A stretch of DNA of 64,000 bases from NCBI GenBank assembly GCA_914767885.1, contig CAJZBQ010000057.1:682001-746000 (forward strand), in the 5' to 3' direction. The notes below the pieces were generated by a model. It had not been told where the DNA came from, made no database searches, and saw nothing but the letters and a program-made list of their open reading frames with translations. The stretch's first letter is position 1. Every line of letters begins with the position of its first letter. The DNA comes from Blepharisma stoltei. Taxonomy: Eukaryota > Ciliophora > Heterotrichea > Heterotrichida > Blepharismidae. Shown here in pieces: positions 1 through 10,039 of this stretch. Both the position numbers and the translations under genes were made by a program.

Positions 1-3000
1 TTTTAGCAATAATTTTTTTTCAACTCCCCAATTAATGTTGTAAGCTCGAGCTAAAAGGAGGTTTGGGCTATAACAATAGAAACAGCCCAACTTCTCACTT
101 ATGTCATGGTTGACGGCGATTATTCCGCATTGGGCCCATACGAAGACACGAGCCCCTGAAATCTCAGCCAAACCCAATGATTAATCGATGTTTGCTGGGT
201 ATTTCGAGTTGATCACTATTTCCACAGCAATTACATTTCTTATGTGGTTCTCATTGCTATTTGGGGATCATTGTTCGGAGGTTTGATCAGTCTATGTGTT
301 ATAATAGCCCTTGAGAGAAAAACTTATACCCTAACCTTGAATTTTGTAGTCAAGGTAGCCAAAATGCTGATAACCCTTATGACGACAGTTCTGTTTATAC
401 CTATCGTTGACACTTTTGCATTTGGGGCAAGATGTGCATTCAGTACCCATAGCCACTGTTTGGATTTGTATGAAGGAATTCCCTTTATGGTAGGCTATAT
501 TGGGGCAACCGTTGTATTTGTAGGGGTTATGATGCTTTGTGCTGGATTGTATTATGATTTTTGCCCTATTTGTGGCAATATGATGGGCAAGCCGCATTCA
601 AGGTTTAAAATTTTAAAGCTGGGGGTGATCGTGACAATCATCTACTGTAATTATTTTATCATGATTTCTGGCAAAGAAATCTTGTTTTTGATTGTATGTC
701 TAGCTATCAGCTTGATAAAATGCTATGTATTTATACAATATATCCCTTACTATAATATGAGAATGTGCAACGTCAGACTTGCTGAATGGGTCGCCTTTTT
801 ATCAGCTGTTTTTTGTTTGATTATTGGCCAGTTCTTTAATAGCACTGACGAAACAAACTCATCGATTACCATGCTGTTTTATTTTTTAACCCCTTGTCTA
901 GTCCAAATAAGCCAACTTGCTATGATCCGTCGTAGTAAAACTATCGCTGAAAAAGGAATCCAACACCTTACTAACCCTTATCAAGTCGAAATTAAAGCAA
1001 GAATGCTTGTGCTTAAGCTGGAAGAAGCCAGAAATAAAAATGTCAAAAGCATTTACGGGGAAAACGAAGAGGATGAAAATCAGGAATTCCAAACAGTCCA
1101 AGCAGAGACTTTGGTAGAAATTGAAAATCTTTATACAGAAGCCTTCAAAAAATTCCCAAATGCTGAGTTACTTTATCTATGGTCAGGCTTGATCCAACTG
1201 CATATCTTCGGAAATTATATTTTATCTATTTTACAATGCTTTAAAGGTATTTTAAATGCTAATAAGCTAGATTCCCAATATGCCCTTTACCATTTCAGGC
1301 GTACAAGCGTCAGCTTTTATAAAGCACATATAAAAGATGATGCATATGACTATGAACTCTTTGAAAAAGCTTTCCAAAGTGCTCAGAAAAATGATGAGGC
1401 AGTGACTAGGTCCCAGTTTTATTTCTGGGCTGAATTGGAGTCAAAAGCGCCAAAAATACAAAAACTAAATAAACTGGCAGGGGAGACTACAAAAATGATT
1501 GGAGTTGCAAAGGCTAATTATCAGAAATTATTGAAGCTGAACTCGAAAAATACGCAAGCACTTAGAATGTATGGGTGGTTCCTTAGTAGTTTGAATAATT
1601 ACGCTGAGCTTGGTCAAAGATATCTAAATAAAGCCGAGATGCAAGAGGAAGCTCACTCCCCCTCCGTGAGCAAACAAAACCATTAAAAAAATCCCAATTT
1701 TTTGCCCAAAAACCTTCGCTTCGCGAGTGAACTAATTTTTTTCTAATATAAAATTTAATTTGATATATAAGCGATAGTTAGTATATTGAATCTCTAGCTA
1801 ATTCTATTTAATTTTAAGCAGCTTACATTTTAAAAAATAATTTTGCAAATTAAATAAATATTTGCTTCTATTTTTGCGAATTGGGATTTTTTTAAAATTC
1901 TATTATTTCTAATTTTAAAAAAAAATTAGCCCTTCTCGTGGAGAACAAAAATTTTTTGTTCACTCACGGAGGGGGGGAGTCAGCAGAAAAACATGAACTC
2001 AAATATCATGACAAGCTTGACACAGCCACTTTCATTTTTCGATTCTGATAATGCAATTTTGAGAATTTCTGGCGATTTTGAGACTTTAGGAGAAATTCAA
2101 AAAGCCAATGCTTCAGCTTGCCAACTTTTAGGATATCTTTCAGCTGAGTTGATAGGGAGAAATGTCTCGCTAATCATCCCTTCTCCCTTTTCCGAGTCTC
2201 ATGATGATTACATCAAAAAATACCACGAATCAGGGAAGCATACAATCATCGACAACCATAATCTGGTTGTATATTTCGCCAACAAAAGTAACAATATTTT
2301 TGAAGCCAGGCTGCTCTTAAAAGTGGTTCCAAATGATTCAAATCCTCCATTTCTCTCCGCTATCATAAAACCTACCAATCCCAGCTATGAAACTATTATG
2401 CTTACTCCCCCCCCCCCCCCCTCCGTGAGCGAACAAAACCATTAGAAAAATCGCCATTTTTTGACCAAAAACCCACCCTCCGTGAGTGAACAAAAATTTT
2501 TTTTAATAGAAAAAATTTTAATGGAAAAAAAATTGGATATATAAGTGATAATTAGTATAATGAAATCTAGAGCTAATTCTGTTTAATTTTAAACAAATTG
2601 CGTTTTAAAACATAAATTTTGCAAATTAAATTAATATTTGCTTCCCAATTTTTGCAATTAGGATTTTTTTTTAAATTTCGAAAAAAAATATTTTTTATAA
2701 AATTTATATATAAATTTTTTTTAAAAAAAAAAATTAACCCCCCTCCGTGAGCGAACAAAATTTTTTTGTTCGCTCACGGAGGGGGGGGGGGGGAGTTAGC
2801 AAAGACCTCGTCATCACTGGGTATACCCAGCATTGCAACGAGCTTTTTGATTTAGGAAACACCAAAAACTCTGAACAGAAAATCTATAACATCATCAATA
2901 AGTTTGAAGAATTCAAAGAAGAAATGATGAAAGAAGAAGGGTTTGAGTATACCCATGACCATGAAGGCAAGAAAAACAGAATGCTACTTAAACTTACAGA

Positions 3001-6000
3001 GCTTAGACTTGGTGATAAGAGCGTTTCATTGCTAAAAATTGAGCTTGTCAAAAGTTTGGAAACTAAAAGAGAAGAAAAATTAATTGATACGTCAGGCCCA
3101 GTGACAGCAGGAAAGCCTATGAACGAATTGAGCAAACCTGTTAGTGCTATGGTACCAAACCAAGTATTCTTTCAAGAAAGACCTAATGTCCCGCTAAATC
3201 ATAATGAAATAAACCTGGAAATTGACTCTACTGATTCAAATTCGAAAAGTAAAATTGCTGCCTCAATGCAATAGGGTTATATTAATTTTTTTTAAAATTA
3301 AAGTTATAGAGAATTAAAATACTTGAAATTTCTGTTTATTAAAATAAAGATCTTTCATTTATTTTAATTTAATACTGAAATTACGAATAAATAACTTATA
3401 CCCAATGCAATTATCACAATCCAGTGAAGACTCTTCAGAAGAATCTTCGAGCCAAAATTCTTCAGAAGACTCCAAAGAGGAAGAAGAAAAAACTTCAGAC
3501 AACTCATCAAGTGGCTTGAAAAGTGGAAGCAGGCACTCAGGCAGTATTAAAAATAAAATTGATATTTCAGGGATTACTGAAGAGCTAAACAGTTTAAAAA
3601 ACTCCAAAAAAAGTAGCGTCTCATCTCCATCAAAAACATTTGGCTCAGATTCTGAAGACAAGTCACAAGAAGAGGAGGAAGAGGAAGAAGAGGAAGAAGG
3701 CTGGCCAAACATAAAACTCACCCATCCTCCTTCTTGATTTCTCTACTAATTAAAAAGCAAAGTATGTATATTGATATCTTAATTGCCTATATAATAATTC
3801 TTATTCAGAGTAGGGTGGTTTCATGCTTGACCAGAAGGCGACAAAACTAGTGAAGAAATCGAGTCAGACGACGCCTCATCCTTCGAAAAATCCGGCTCCA
3901 GCGAAATCGAAGTCAGTCATAGCCATGAAGAAGAAAACGGAGAAGAAAATGCTGATCAAAGTGTCCACAGCTCTTCAAAGAGCATGAACTCCTCTATGGG
4001 CTCTCTCGCTCAATTCAACAAGTCAATTAAAGCTTTAATCCAGTATGAATTTTCCCACACAAAGAAATACGTCATGAGATTCAAAATTACTTTGATCGTG
4101 ACCATCTTGATCCTTATCATGACCTCAGTTATTACTTTTGAAATTATTGATACTTCAATTACAGCCAACGAAGACCTGACTCATTACGTCAATTTAGTAG
4201 GGACTTTACGTATGAATACCCAAAATATGGCATATTACGCAAGGATGCTCTCGTTAATGGACAGCGACACAATTAGTAATGCGGACAGGAACCTTTATTT
4301 TAACTGGCTAGAAAGTGATGATGACGATATGCATGATATCAACCTCAAAATCTACCAAAATTATGGACTGCTAAGTAGCGCTGATAAAGATGTTTACATT
4401 ATAAGGGATATAGGAACTTGGCTATTAGAAGGAACAAGCATTAGAGAGCTCCAATGCAATTTATTTGATGCAACCTCAAATATGATCCTTCAAGGGTATT
4501 TGCTGAAAAAAGACTATGAAAGCTCAGTAGTGTCATTAAATAACAGAAGAGGATTTTATTTATTCAGAAACGGTGTTGGCGAAACTCTAGGCTACATCAA
4601 TTCATCAGCTTCATTTTATGTGGATGCAGCTCTCAGAGACATTACCAGTGAAAGGCTTACTGCAATTATGCTTATTATGACCGCTGTAATTTTGCTTGTG
4701 TTTTGTGCGCTATTCGCTATAGTTCCTGCGATGAAAATTATTGAAAAATCCCGTAGAGAAGTTTGGGAAATTTTCTTTGAAATCCCTGGATATGTGTGTA
4801 GAGTTATGAAGGCAAAATGTGTAGCGCAGCTTTTGATCGCAATTTCCCCCTAATGAATTTCACATAATACTTTGCCCGAAACTTTTATTTGTGTGAGAGA
4901 CTGCTTAGTAAAAACCATTATTTATCATCCAAGGAGAAAGTCTCGACAAACAATGAGAAAATGTCCTTACTCCCCCCCTCCGTGAGTGAACAAAAAAAAT
5001 TTTGTTCGCTCACGGAGGGGGGTTAATTTTTATTTTTAAAAAAAATTATATATAAATTTTTTATAAAAACATTTTTTTTCGAAATTTTAAAAAAATCTAA
5101 TTCGCAAAAATTGGAAAGCAAATATTAATTTATTTATAAAATTTATGTTTTAAAAAGCAATTTGTTTGAAATTAAACAGAATTAGCTCTAGATTTCATTA
5201 TATTAATTATCATTTATATATCAAAATTTTTTTCCATAAAAATTTTTTCTATTAAAAAAAATTTTTGTTCACTCACGGAGGGTGGGTTTTTTGGGCAAAA
5301 AATAGCGATTTTTCTAATGGTTTTGTTCACTCACGGAGGGGGGGGAGTTAAGGAAAAGGCATGCTGCCAAAAATGTTCTGACAGGTTGAATATCTTAAAT
5401 GAGCAAGCTAACCTAGAACTTGAAGAAATGGGAGCTGAAGCTGCAGAAGAGCAAGCTAATTTAGACAGTGAAAAAAATAAAGAATCGACTAAGAAGTCAG
5501 AGAAAAGCAAAGAAAAAGAAAAGAAAAAAAAGAAAATCTTGGCCGAGAAAAAAGTCTTGGCCTATGACCCGAAACAAAGGAAAATCATGACTTTTAAAAT
5601 GGCAGGGTTTTTCACTGTAAGTTTGGTGTACTTTTATTTGATTTATTATACAGGCTTTGAAGCTGTGGGACAGATTTTGAACGACATGCCAATACATGTG
5701 GATTGGTCAGCAAGGAGACAAGAATTGACAAAGGCTATTAACTTTTGGGTAAACGAAGCACTGTTTGAAAACATAACAGGAATTGGATACAAATATGTAG
5801 TGCCAAGTGGACAAGATGTAGGAGACTGCTTAAATGAAGCTTCAAGATGGATTGATGAGCTGGATTATGTAGAAAACAGTTTGATTTTTGGAAATGACGA
5901 AGAAGGGCTGACATATAATGATATGAGAAGCTCAGAGCATGACAAAATTTTATTTGATGATGCCTGTGACGTCCCACTCATAAGGAATTTAGATGACTGC

Positions 6001-6814
6001 TCAACAGCTGGCGACGGAATGCTAATGCAAGGCCTTCATAGTGCTCTTGGCGCTTATAAGGATCCCCCCCCTCATTTGTCCAATTTTCTAGTTTTTTTTT
6101 TCTAAGAAAAAAAAAATTTTTCAGGACCTCATTTGTCCCAAAATCTAGTCAAAAATGATTTGTCCAATTTTCTAGTCATTTTTGGATTTTTCGAGTATCC
6201 TAAATTTTAGTATTTTACTGTAAAAAACTAGAAAATGAGACAATTGAGGTCCTGAAAAATTTTTTTTTTCTATCAAAATTTTGACTAGAAAATTGGACAA
6301 ATGAGGTCCTAAAAAAATTTTTTTTTTTCCTATAAAAAAAACTAGAAAAATGGACAAATGATAAAAGACTAAAAAATTGGACAAATGAGGGGGGGGGATC
6401 CTTACAACCCTAGCGAGAAATCATCTTTTAAACATCCAAACATTATACGACAAAAAGAACTATACCTTAGCGACTGTTCTCCAATACTTCAAAAGTGACG
6501 ACATGCAGCTTTTGCGAGATCTTGATAACCATTATCTCTACGACGCATTGACCCGGACTACCGATCTCTATGAATCCGACTACAAAGACCAAGTTCAGCA
6601 AATGCAAGTGTGGCAAAACTTGCTGATTTCTTTATATTCCGTCTTCTCTCTGCTCTTTTTCTTCTTGGTGTATTCTCCTATGATCAATAAAATCGGACAT
6701 GACACGAACAATGCGTGGAGTATGCTGGCATTGATTCCTCAGGAGTATCAAGAAGATTTCAAACTGCTAGCAGCAGCCATTAAAGAAAGAAAAGACAACT
6801 TTAGATGGAGATAA
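1..6814 (+). CDS. TmcB-like polytopic membrane protein with PAS domain, 5' partial, interrupted by IESs
   Basis: The frame is open from at least base 55 and probably starts upstream of the window. It stops at TAA 6812-6814. Order of parts: a block of about ten hydrophobic segments (bases 190-930); a TPR-like helical region (960-1650); a PAS-type sensor region (1993-2400) and its continuation (2799-3270); an acidic Ser/Glu-rich linker (3405-3980); a membrane segment near 4090-4150 with an extracytosolic loop and another near 4660-4730; then a second charged linker and membrane pair (5590-6100, 6405-6814). This order matches the ciliate and amoebozoan TmcB/TmcC-type proteins (TPR plus PAS in a large membrane protein), whose role is not well defined; a sensory role is inferred. 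TGA is Trp in the N-terminal part. Six segments (1656-1982, 2405-2798, 3274-3400, 3738-3830, 4970-5350, 6059-6404) must be removed to keep frame. A seventh break at 4851-4911 is unresolved, so a damaged gene cannot be excluded. Confidence 0.8.
1656..1982. mobile_element. Family 1 MITE acting as IES, TCA repeat
   Basis: The 327-bp insert begins CTCCCCCTCCGTGAGCAAAC and ends TTGTTCACTCACGGAGGGGG plus GGAG, with TCA repeated at both edges (1653-1655 and 1980-1982). Removing one repeat plus the insert joins codons GCT-CA|G-CAG and keeps the TmcB-like frame. The body is AT-rich. The boundary triplet lacks TA, unlike most copies in this window. Confidence 0.88.
2405..2798. mobile_element. Family 1 MITE acting as IES, TTA repeat
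   Basis: This 394-bp insert is flanked by TTA (2402-2404 and 2796-2798). The outer ends are long C and G runs followed by TCCGTGAGCGAACAAAA and its inverse. A second copy of the terminal motif lies in direct orientation at about 2475-2493. The right end (about 2738-2795) is itself a near-perfect hairpin of the terminal motif. Excision changes frame by one and fuses CTT-A|GC to give Leu-Ser, which is needed to continue the gene. Confidence 0.92.
3274..3400. other. Short IES in PAS/linker region (127 or 139 nt)
   Basis: The frame changes by one between 3272 and 3401. Two readings fit. (1) A TA-bounded excision of 3274-3400, whose ends GGGTTATA and TTATACCC are inverted. (2) Recombination between two copies of CAATGCAAT (3264-3272 and 3403-3411), which removes 139 nt. 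Both give the same downstream frame and differ only by four residues. The segment is AT-rich and matches no MITE family here. Confidence 0.75.
3738..3830. other. Short IES bounded by CTTGA repeats (93 nt)
   Basis: The TmcB-like frame reaches TAA at 3747 unless a segment is removed. CTTGA occurs at 3733-3737 and 3826-3830, exactly 93 nt apart. Joining them gives Ser-Trp(TGA)-Pro and continues into the acidic linker without a stop. The repeat has no TA. TA-bounded alternatives tried here gave a stop or the wrong frame. Confidence 0.6.
4851..4911 (+). other. Unresolved frame break in TmcB-like gene
   Basis: The frame in use up to 4850 stops at TAA 4851-4853. The frame required by the next exon (fixed by the TTA-bounded MITE at 4970) opens only after TAA 4909-4911. 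TA-bounded excisions recreate a stop. A join at a short ATC repeat (4836-4838 with 4924-4926 or 4927-4929) would work, but the repeat is too short to be convincing. The break may be an IES or real damage. Confidence 0.4.
4970..5350. mobile_element. Family 1 MITE acting as IES, reverse orientation
   Basis: This 381-bp insert is flanked by TTA (4967-4969 and 5348-5350). Orientation is opposite to the copy at 2405-2798: here the terminal hairpin (CTCCGTGAGTGAAC / GTTCGCTCACGGAG, about 4975-5022) is on the left and the double direct end is on the right. Excision joins GTC-CTT-A|AG-GAA, followed by a Cys-rich stretch starting Lys-Ala-Cys-Cys. Confidence 0.92.
6059..6404. mobile_element. Family 2 MITE acting as IES, TA repeat
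   Basis: This 346-bp insert has ends AGGATCCCCCCCTCATTTGT and the inverse, between TA at 6057-6058 and TA at 6403-6404. Removing it joins TAT-A|CA-ACC and restores the reading frame into the last exon of the TmcB-like gene. It contains several extra copies of the subterminal motif TTTGTCCAATTTTCTAG in both orientations. The ends closely match those of the transposon at 22279-24516, so it is probably a non-autonomous relative. Confidence 0.88.
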
Positions 6815-6819
6815 GCATA

Positions 6820-7074
6820 TAAGTATTCTTTATAAATATATTGAGTGTTTAGTATTTCTCGCTTAGTTTAATTTTTAAACGAATTGCTATTTAAAATATA
6901 AATTTTATAAATTAAATTAATATTTGCGTTCAATTTTTGTGAATTAGGATTTTTTTTAAATTTCGAAAAAACTATTTTTTAAATAATTTATATATAAATT
7001 TTTTTAAAAAAAAAAATTAACGCCTCTTCATGAGTGAATAAAATTTTTTTGTTCACTCACGGAGGGGGGAGTTA
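6820..7074. mobile_element. Left-truncated family 1 MITE between convergent genes
   Basis: The right half of the family 1 body and its terminal hairpin are recognisable, ending GTTCACTCACGGAGGGGGGAG then TTA (7072-7074). The left TIR is missing or decayed and begins near the stop codon of the TmcB-like gene. The rhomboid reading frame on the minus strand runs into the MITE, so its natural 3' end is probably restored only after excision. Confidence 0.7.
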
Positions 7075-7715
7075 GTTAAAAATTTAAAAAAGCCTCTCCT
7101 TGCAAAGTAATATAGAACTCCCATAATTCCACCTCCCATGTGTCCTGAATGAGACAATGTTCCTTGCTTTCCACCGACCCCTAAAAAGAAAATAGGAATT
7201 GCAAGCAAAATTGCAGGGACTGGGAATATGTAGACGTAGACTGTAGCCCATGGATTGCCGACAGCAAAGTACATAAAAAGAGCTGTTGTTGAGGCACTCG
7301 CACCTAAATGGTTCGGAATCATAGCGCCATGATATCTTCTTTTGAATTCCCATCAGACGCCCATAAAACCACCTAAAGCTCCTAGAAAATATAGATTTAG
7401 AAGTGAAAGAGATCCCAAAGCAATTTCAACATGTGGCCCAAAGAACCAAATTCCTAAGCAATTAAACAATAAGTGTATCGGCTCAATATGAGAAAAAGCT
7501 GACGTAAAAATTGTGTAATACCGCCTTTCACGAATTGTATTACGCTCATTCATAATAAAATGCCTTCACATAAACCTTTCATCTAAAAATCTTCATGCTA
7601 AAAAGACACCTATGTTAGTGGATATTAAGACTTTGGTCATATATCTATCACCTCGGCCTTCTACAAGAGATTCTAGTTTCCATTTGAATTCTCTAAAAAA
7701 TCGTCTCCATGACAT
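7075..7715 (-). CDS. Rhomboid-family intramembrane serine protease
   Basis: The gene starts at ATG 7715-7713 and reads toward lower coordinates. Rhomboid signatures are visible: HLLFNCLGIWFFG in the second core helix region, the catalytic-serine loop N-H-L-G-A-S-A-S (serine in a GxSx setting), and a late H-S-G-H-M-G-G-G helix carrying the catalytic His. The N-terminal part is basic (Met-Ser-Trp-Arg-Arg-Phe-Phe), and the short size (about 213 residues) resembles mitochondrial PARL-type or ancestral rhomboids. TGA is Trp at several positions. The stop codon is not seen outside the adjacent MITE; without excision the frame continues about 18 codons into the MITE to TAA at 7017-7019. Substrates cannot be inferred. 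Confidence 0.85.
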
Positions 7716-7949
7716 TTTTTATAAGACAATTCCAGAATAGCTCTTGATTCCGAATTGATAAAAATGAGAGTAATATAAAAGAAACACTCAATTTTATAGG
7801 AAATTATAGTTGGTATATCAGCATTAGATAAATTATTAAATTCTTTTTTTTAGTTACGACTCTTATTTTATTTATAAAAAATAAGGTCAAAAATATATAA
7901 TTATTTTTATCAAAATATTCAATTTTTACTAATAGCATTTATCGTTATT

Positions 7950-9323
7950 CTAAATCAAATTTTCTTCTTTATTCAGCAATTTTGGAGAGTTTAATAATAG
8001 TGTAAGAATGCCTGATGCTAAATGACAGAAAGAAATAACAGAAATGGCAGCTGGAGAACCCCCGAAGTCAATAAAAACTCCAATTATGATTGGAGCAAAG
8101 ACACCTGCCATTCCCTGCCAAAGCATAAATCAGCCTATAAATGTACTTCTTAATTCAGTAGAAAATGATTCGGGCACAATAATTCATATAGCACCGAGTG
8201 AAATTTGGAATATAAATTGATAAAGACATAAAAATATGATGACCTATATAGACATTACTGTTAAAATCTCGAAAGTAAGAAAAAAGCAATAGATATAGCA
8301 GCCAACCAGTACTGAAGATAGAGATAGCGCTCCTTTAGGCCCAAACCGATTTTTCACCATTTTTCCTGCAGCTAAGCTTCCTAAAAATCCTCCAAGCTGC
8401 TGAATTAATATGGCTGTATATCTCAATGTAAGAGTATATTTTGAAAGAAAAGTTGGCGCATAAATTATTATGCTGATATTTGCAAAAGCCATAAGAAAAC
8501 CAATAATAGTTATCAGTAATGTAGTTTTTATATTTTCCTTTATAAACAGGGTTTTTACTGATTTTTTATTAGGAATTTCACTTATTTCTTCGTTATAAGT
8601 AACTTCTAGTTCAGTGAGTTTTATTTCCAACAATTTTTTGTTTTTTTTAGAAATTTTCCTCAAAACTTCTTCTGCTTTTGTTAGTTTCCCTACTGAGTAC
8701 AAAAACTTTGGTGTCTCATCCATAAATTGTCTTTGGATTAACTGAGCGGAGTTTCAAAAAAAAATAATAATTGTAATTATTTTTCAATCGGACATAATAG
8801 TGGGATTAATTACTTCTACAATGATAATAATGATTGCAATTGTTGCACCGCCTAATCGATAAAATAAAGTATAAACTGCCAAAATTGAGGTGTTTTTGTT
8901 TGATATAAATTCTTTAAGTATAGTTGCAGATAATACTTGATCAGATGAAGCTCCAGCGCCTATAAAAAATAAAACTAAACTTAGCATAATCATATTGAAT
9001 GAAAAAATCACAAAAAGCGTTGCAACTCATACAACTAAAATGCTTACCCTAAAAGAAAACATTCTCCCAAACCTATCAGATAAAAAACCGAAGAATAATG
9101 ATCCAAGCGACGCCCCTAATCCATAGATAGAACCAATAATTCCTAACTCAAATCTTTCTAAATTTCAGTTGTCTCCTAGCCTTACCAATAGAAGTGACAC
9201 AATGTACCCTCATATCATTATATTGAATACGGAAGTTCCACAAATGATAAAAATTTGAGATTGATATCTACCCCATCCAATTGTGGTGAGGTAATTATCG
9301 ATTTGATTATCTCCATTAGCCAT
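7950..9323 (-). CDS. Major facilitator superfamily transporter
   Basis: An uninterrupted frame of 457 residues (TGA as Trp) runs from ATG 9323-9321 to TAG 7952-7950. About twelve hydrophobic segments are separated by a central charged loop (around 8550-8720). MFS motif A appears as L-S-D-R-F-G-R-M after the second helix. A D-E-T-P-K-F-L-Y element follows helix 6, the usual PESPR/YL position in sugar/organic-ion and SV2-like porters. The later P-E-S near 8165 is also typical. Substrate unknown. No IES is seen in this gene. A decayed relative lies just upstream at 10040-11081. Confidence 0.85.
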
Positions 9324-9498
9324 TTAATTTCTAATAATTCTTGCTAATATGTTGAAATCAAATTTTTCAAATATAAAACCTATATATTTCTCTTGCATCC
9401 AAATTACTTGAAGCCTAATTATGATAAAGTTATCATTCTTTTGGCTATTAGAATAGTTTAATAATTTTATAACACTAATGCATCAATTAGAGTTCTTA

Positions 9499-9929
9499 CT
9501 TAGAAAAATCGCTATTTTTTGCCCTAAAGAACAAAAATTTTTTTAATAGAATGGGAAAAAAATTTTGATATATAAGTATAATGAAATATGGGGCTTATTC
9601 TGTTTATTTTAAAAAAAATTGCTTTTTAAAACATAAATTTTATAAATTAAATTAATATTTGCTTTCCAATTTTTGCGAATTAGGATATAGGAGTTTTCCC
9701 TATATGGCCCGATAGGGCCGTGAATTCTCCGTGGAAATCCCTCTGCTGGTTTGACCAACAGAGGGATTCCACAGAGAACCCACAGCCCTTATCGGGCCAT
9801 ATAGGGAAAACTTCTATATTTTTTAAATTTCAAAAAAAAATTATATATATAAATTTTTTAAAAAAAAAAGATTAACCCCCTCCGTGAGTGAACAAAATTA
9901 TTTTGTTCACTCACGGAGGGGGGGAGTAA
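9499..9929. mobile_element. Family 1 MITE with left end lost, carrying a nested foldback
   Basis: The body begins at ATTAGAAAAATCGC-like sequence, so the outer left C-rich end is absent. It ends with the usual hairpin and GGGGAG followed by TAA. A palindromic element (9688-9818) interrupts it. It lies upstream of the MFS gene, in no recognisable coding sequence. Confidence 0.8.
9688..9818. repeat. TATAG foldback element nested in MITE
   Basis: An almost fully palindromic ~131-bp element. It starts TATAGGAGTTTTCCCTATAT and ends with the inverse (GGGAAAACTTCTATA). The GC-richer arms meet near GCTGGTTTGACCAACAGAGG. It is flanked by TA/TATA, and its removal restores the family 1 MITE consensus (GGATTTTTTTAAATTT). 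It shares the TATAG terminus with the elements at 10335, 14244, 34079, 41215 and 54643. Confidence 0.85.
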
Positions 9930-10039
9930 AAAAAAATATTTCACTCATTAGAAAGCATTTTACATGCATGAGATAAAATATTAGCATAATGTTTATTATT
10001 AAAATTTTTTATTTACAAATGGTCTCATCATCTAAAATG

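Noticed and set aside
3780-3810. A ~50-nt conventional intron (GTATGT...TTCAG) near 3760-3808
   Set aside because: Introns verified in this window are 15-16 nt, and using it leaves an in-frame TAA just upstream; the CTTGA-bounded excision resolves the frame.
5000-5340. Regularly spaced CTCCGTGAG/CTCACGGAG motifs as a possible CRISPR array
   Set aside because: Only two or three copies per element, always at TIR ends, in a eukaryotic genome with tiny introns; no spacer structure.
7053-7353. Second minus-strand frame overlapping the rhomboid gene
   Set aside because: No motif in it, and the rhomboid frame in the same DNA carries the catalytic Ser and His motifs.
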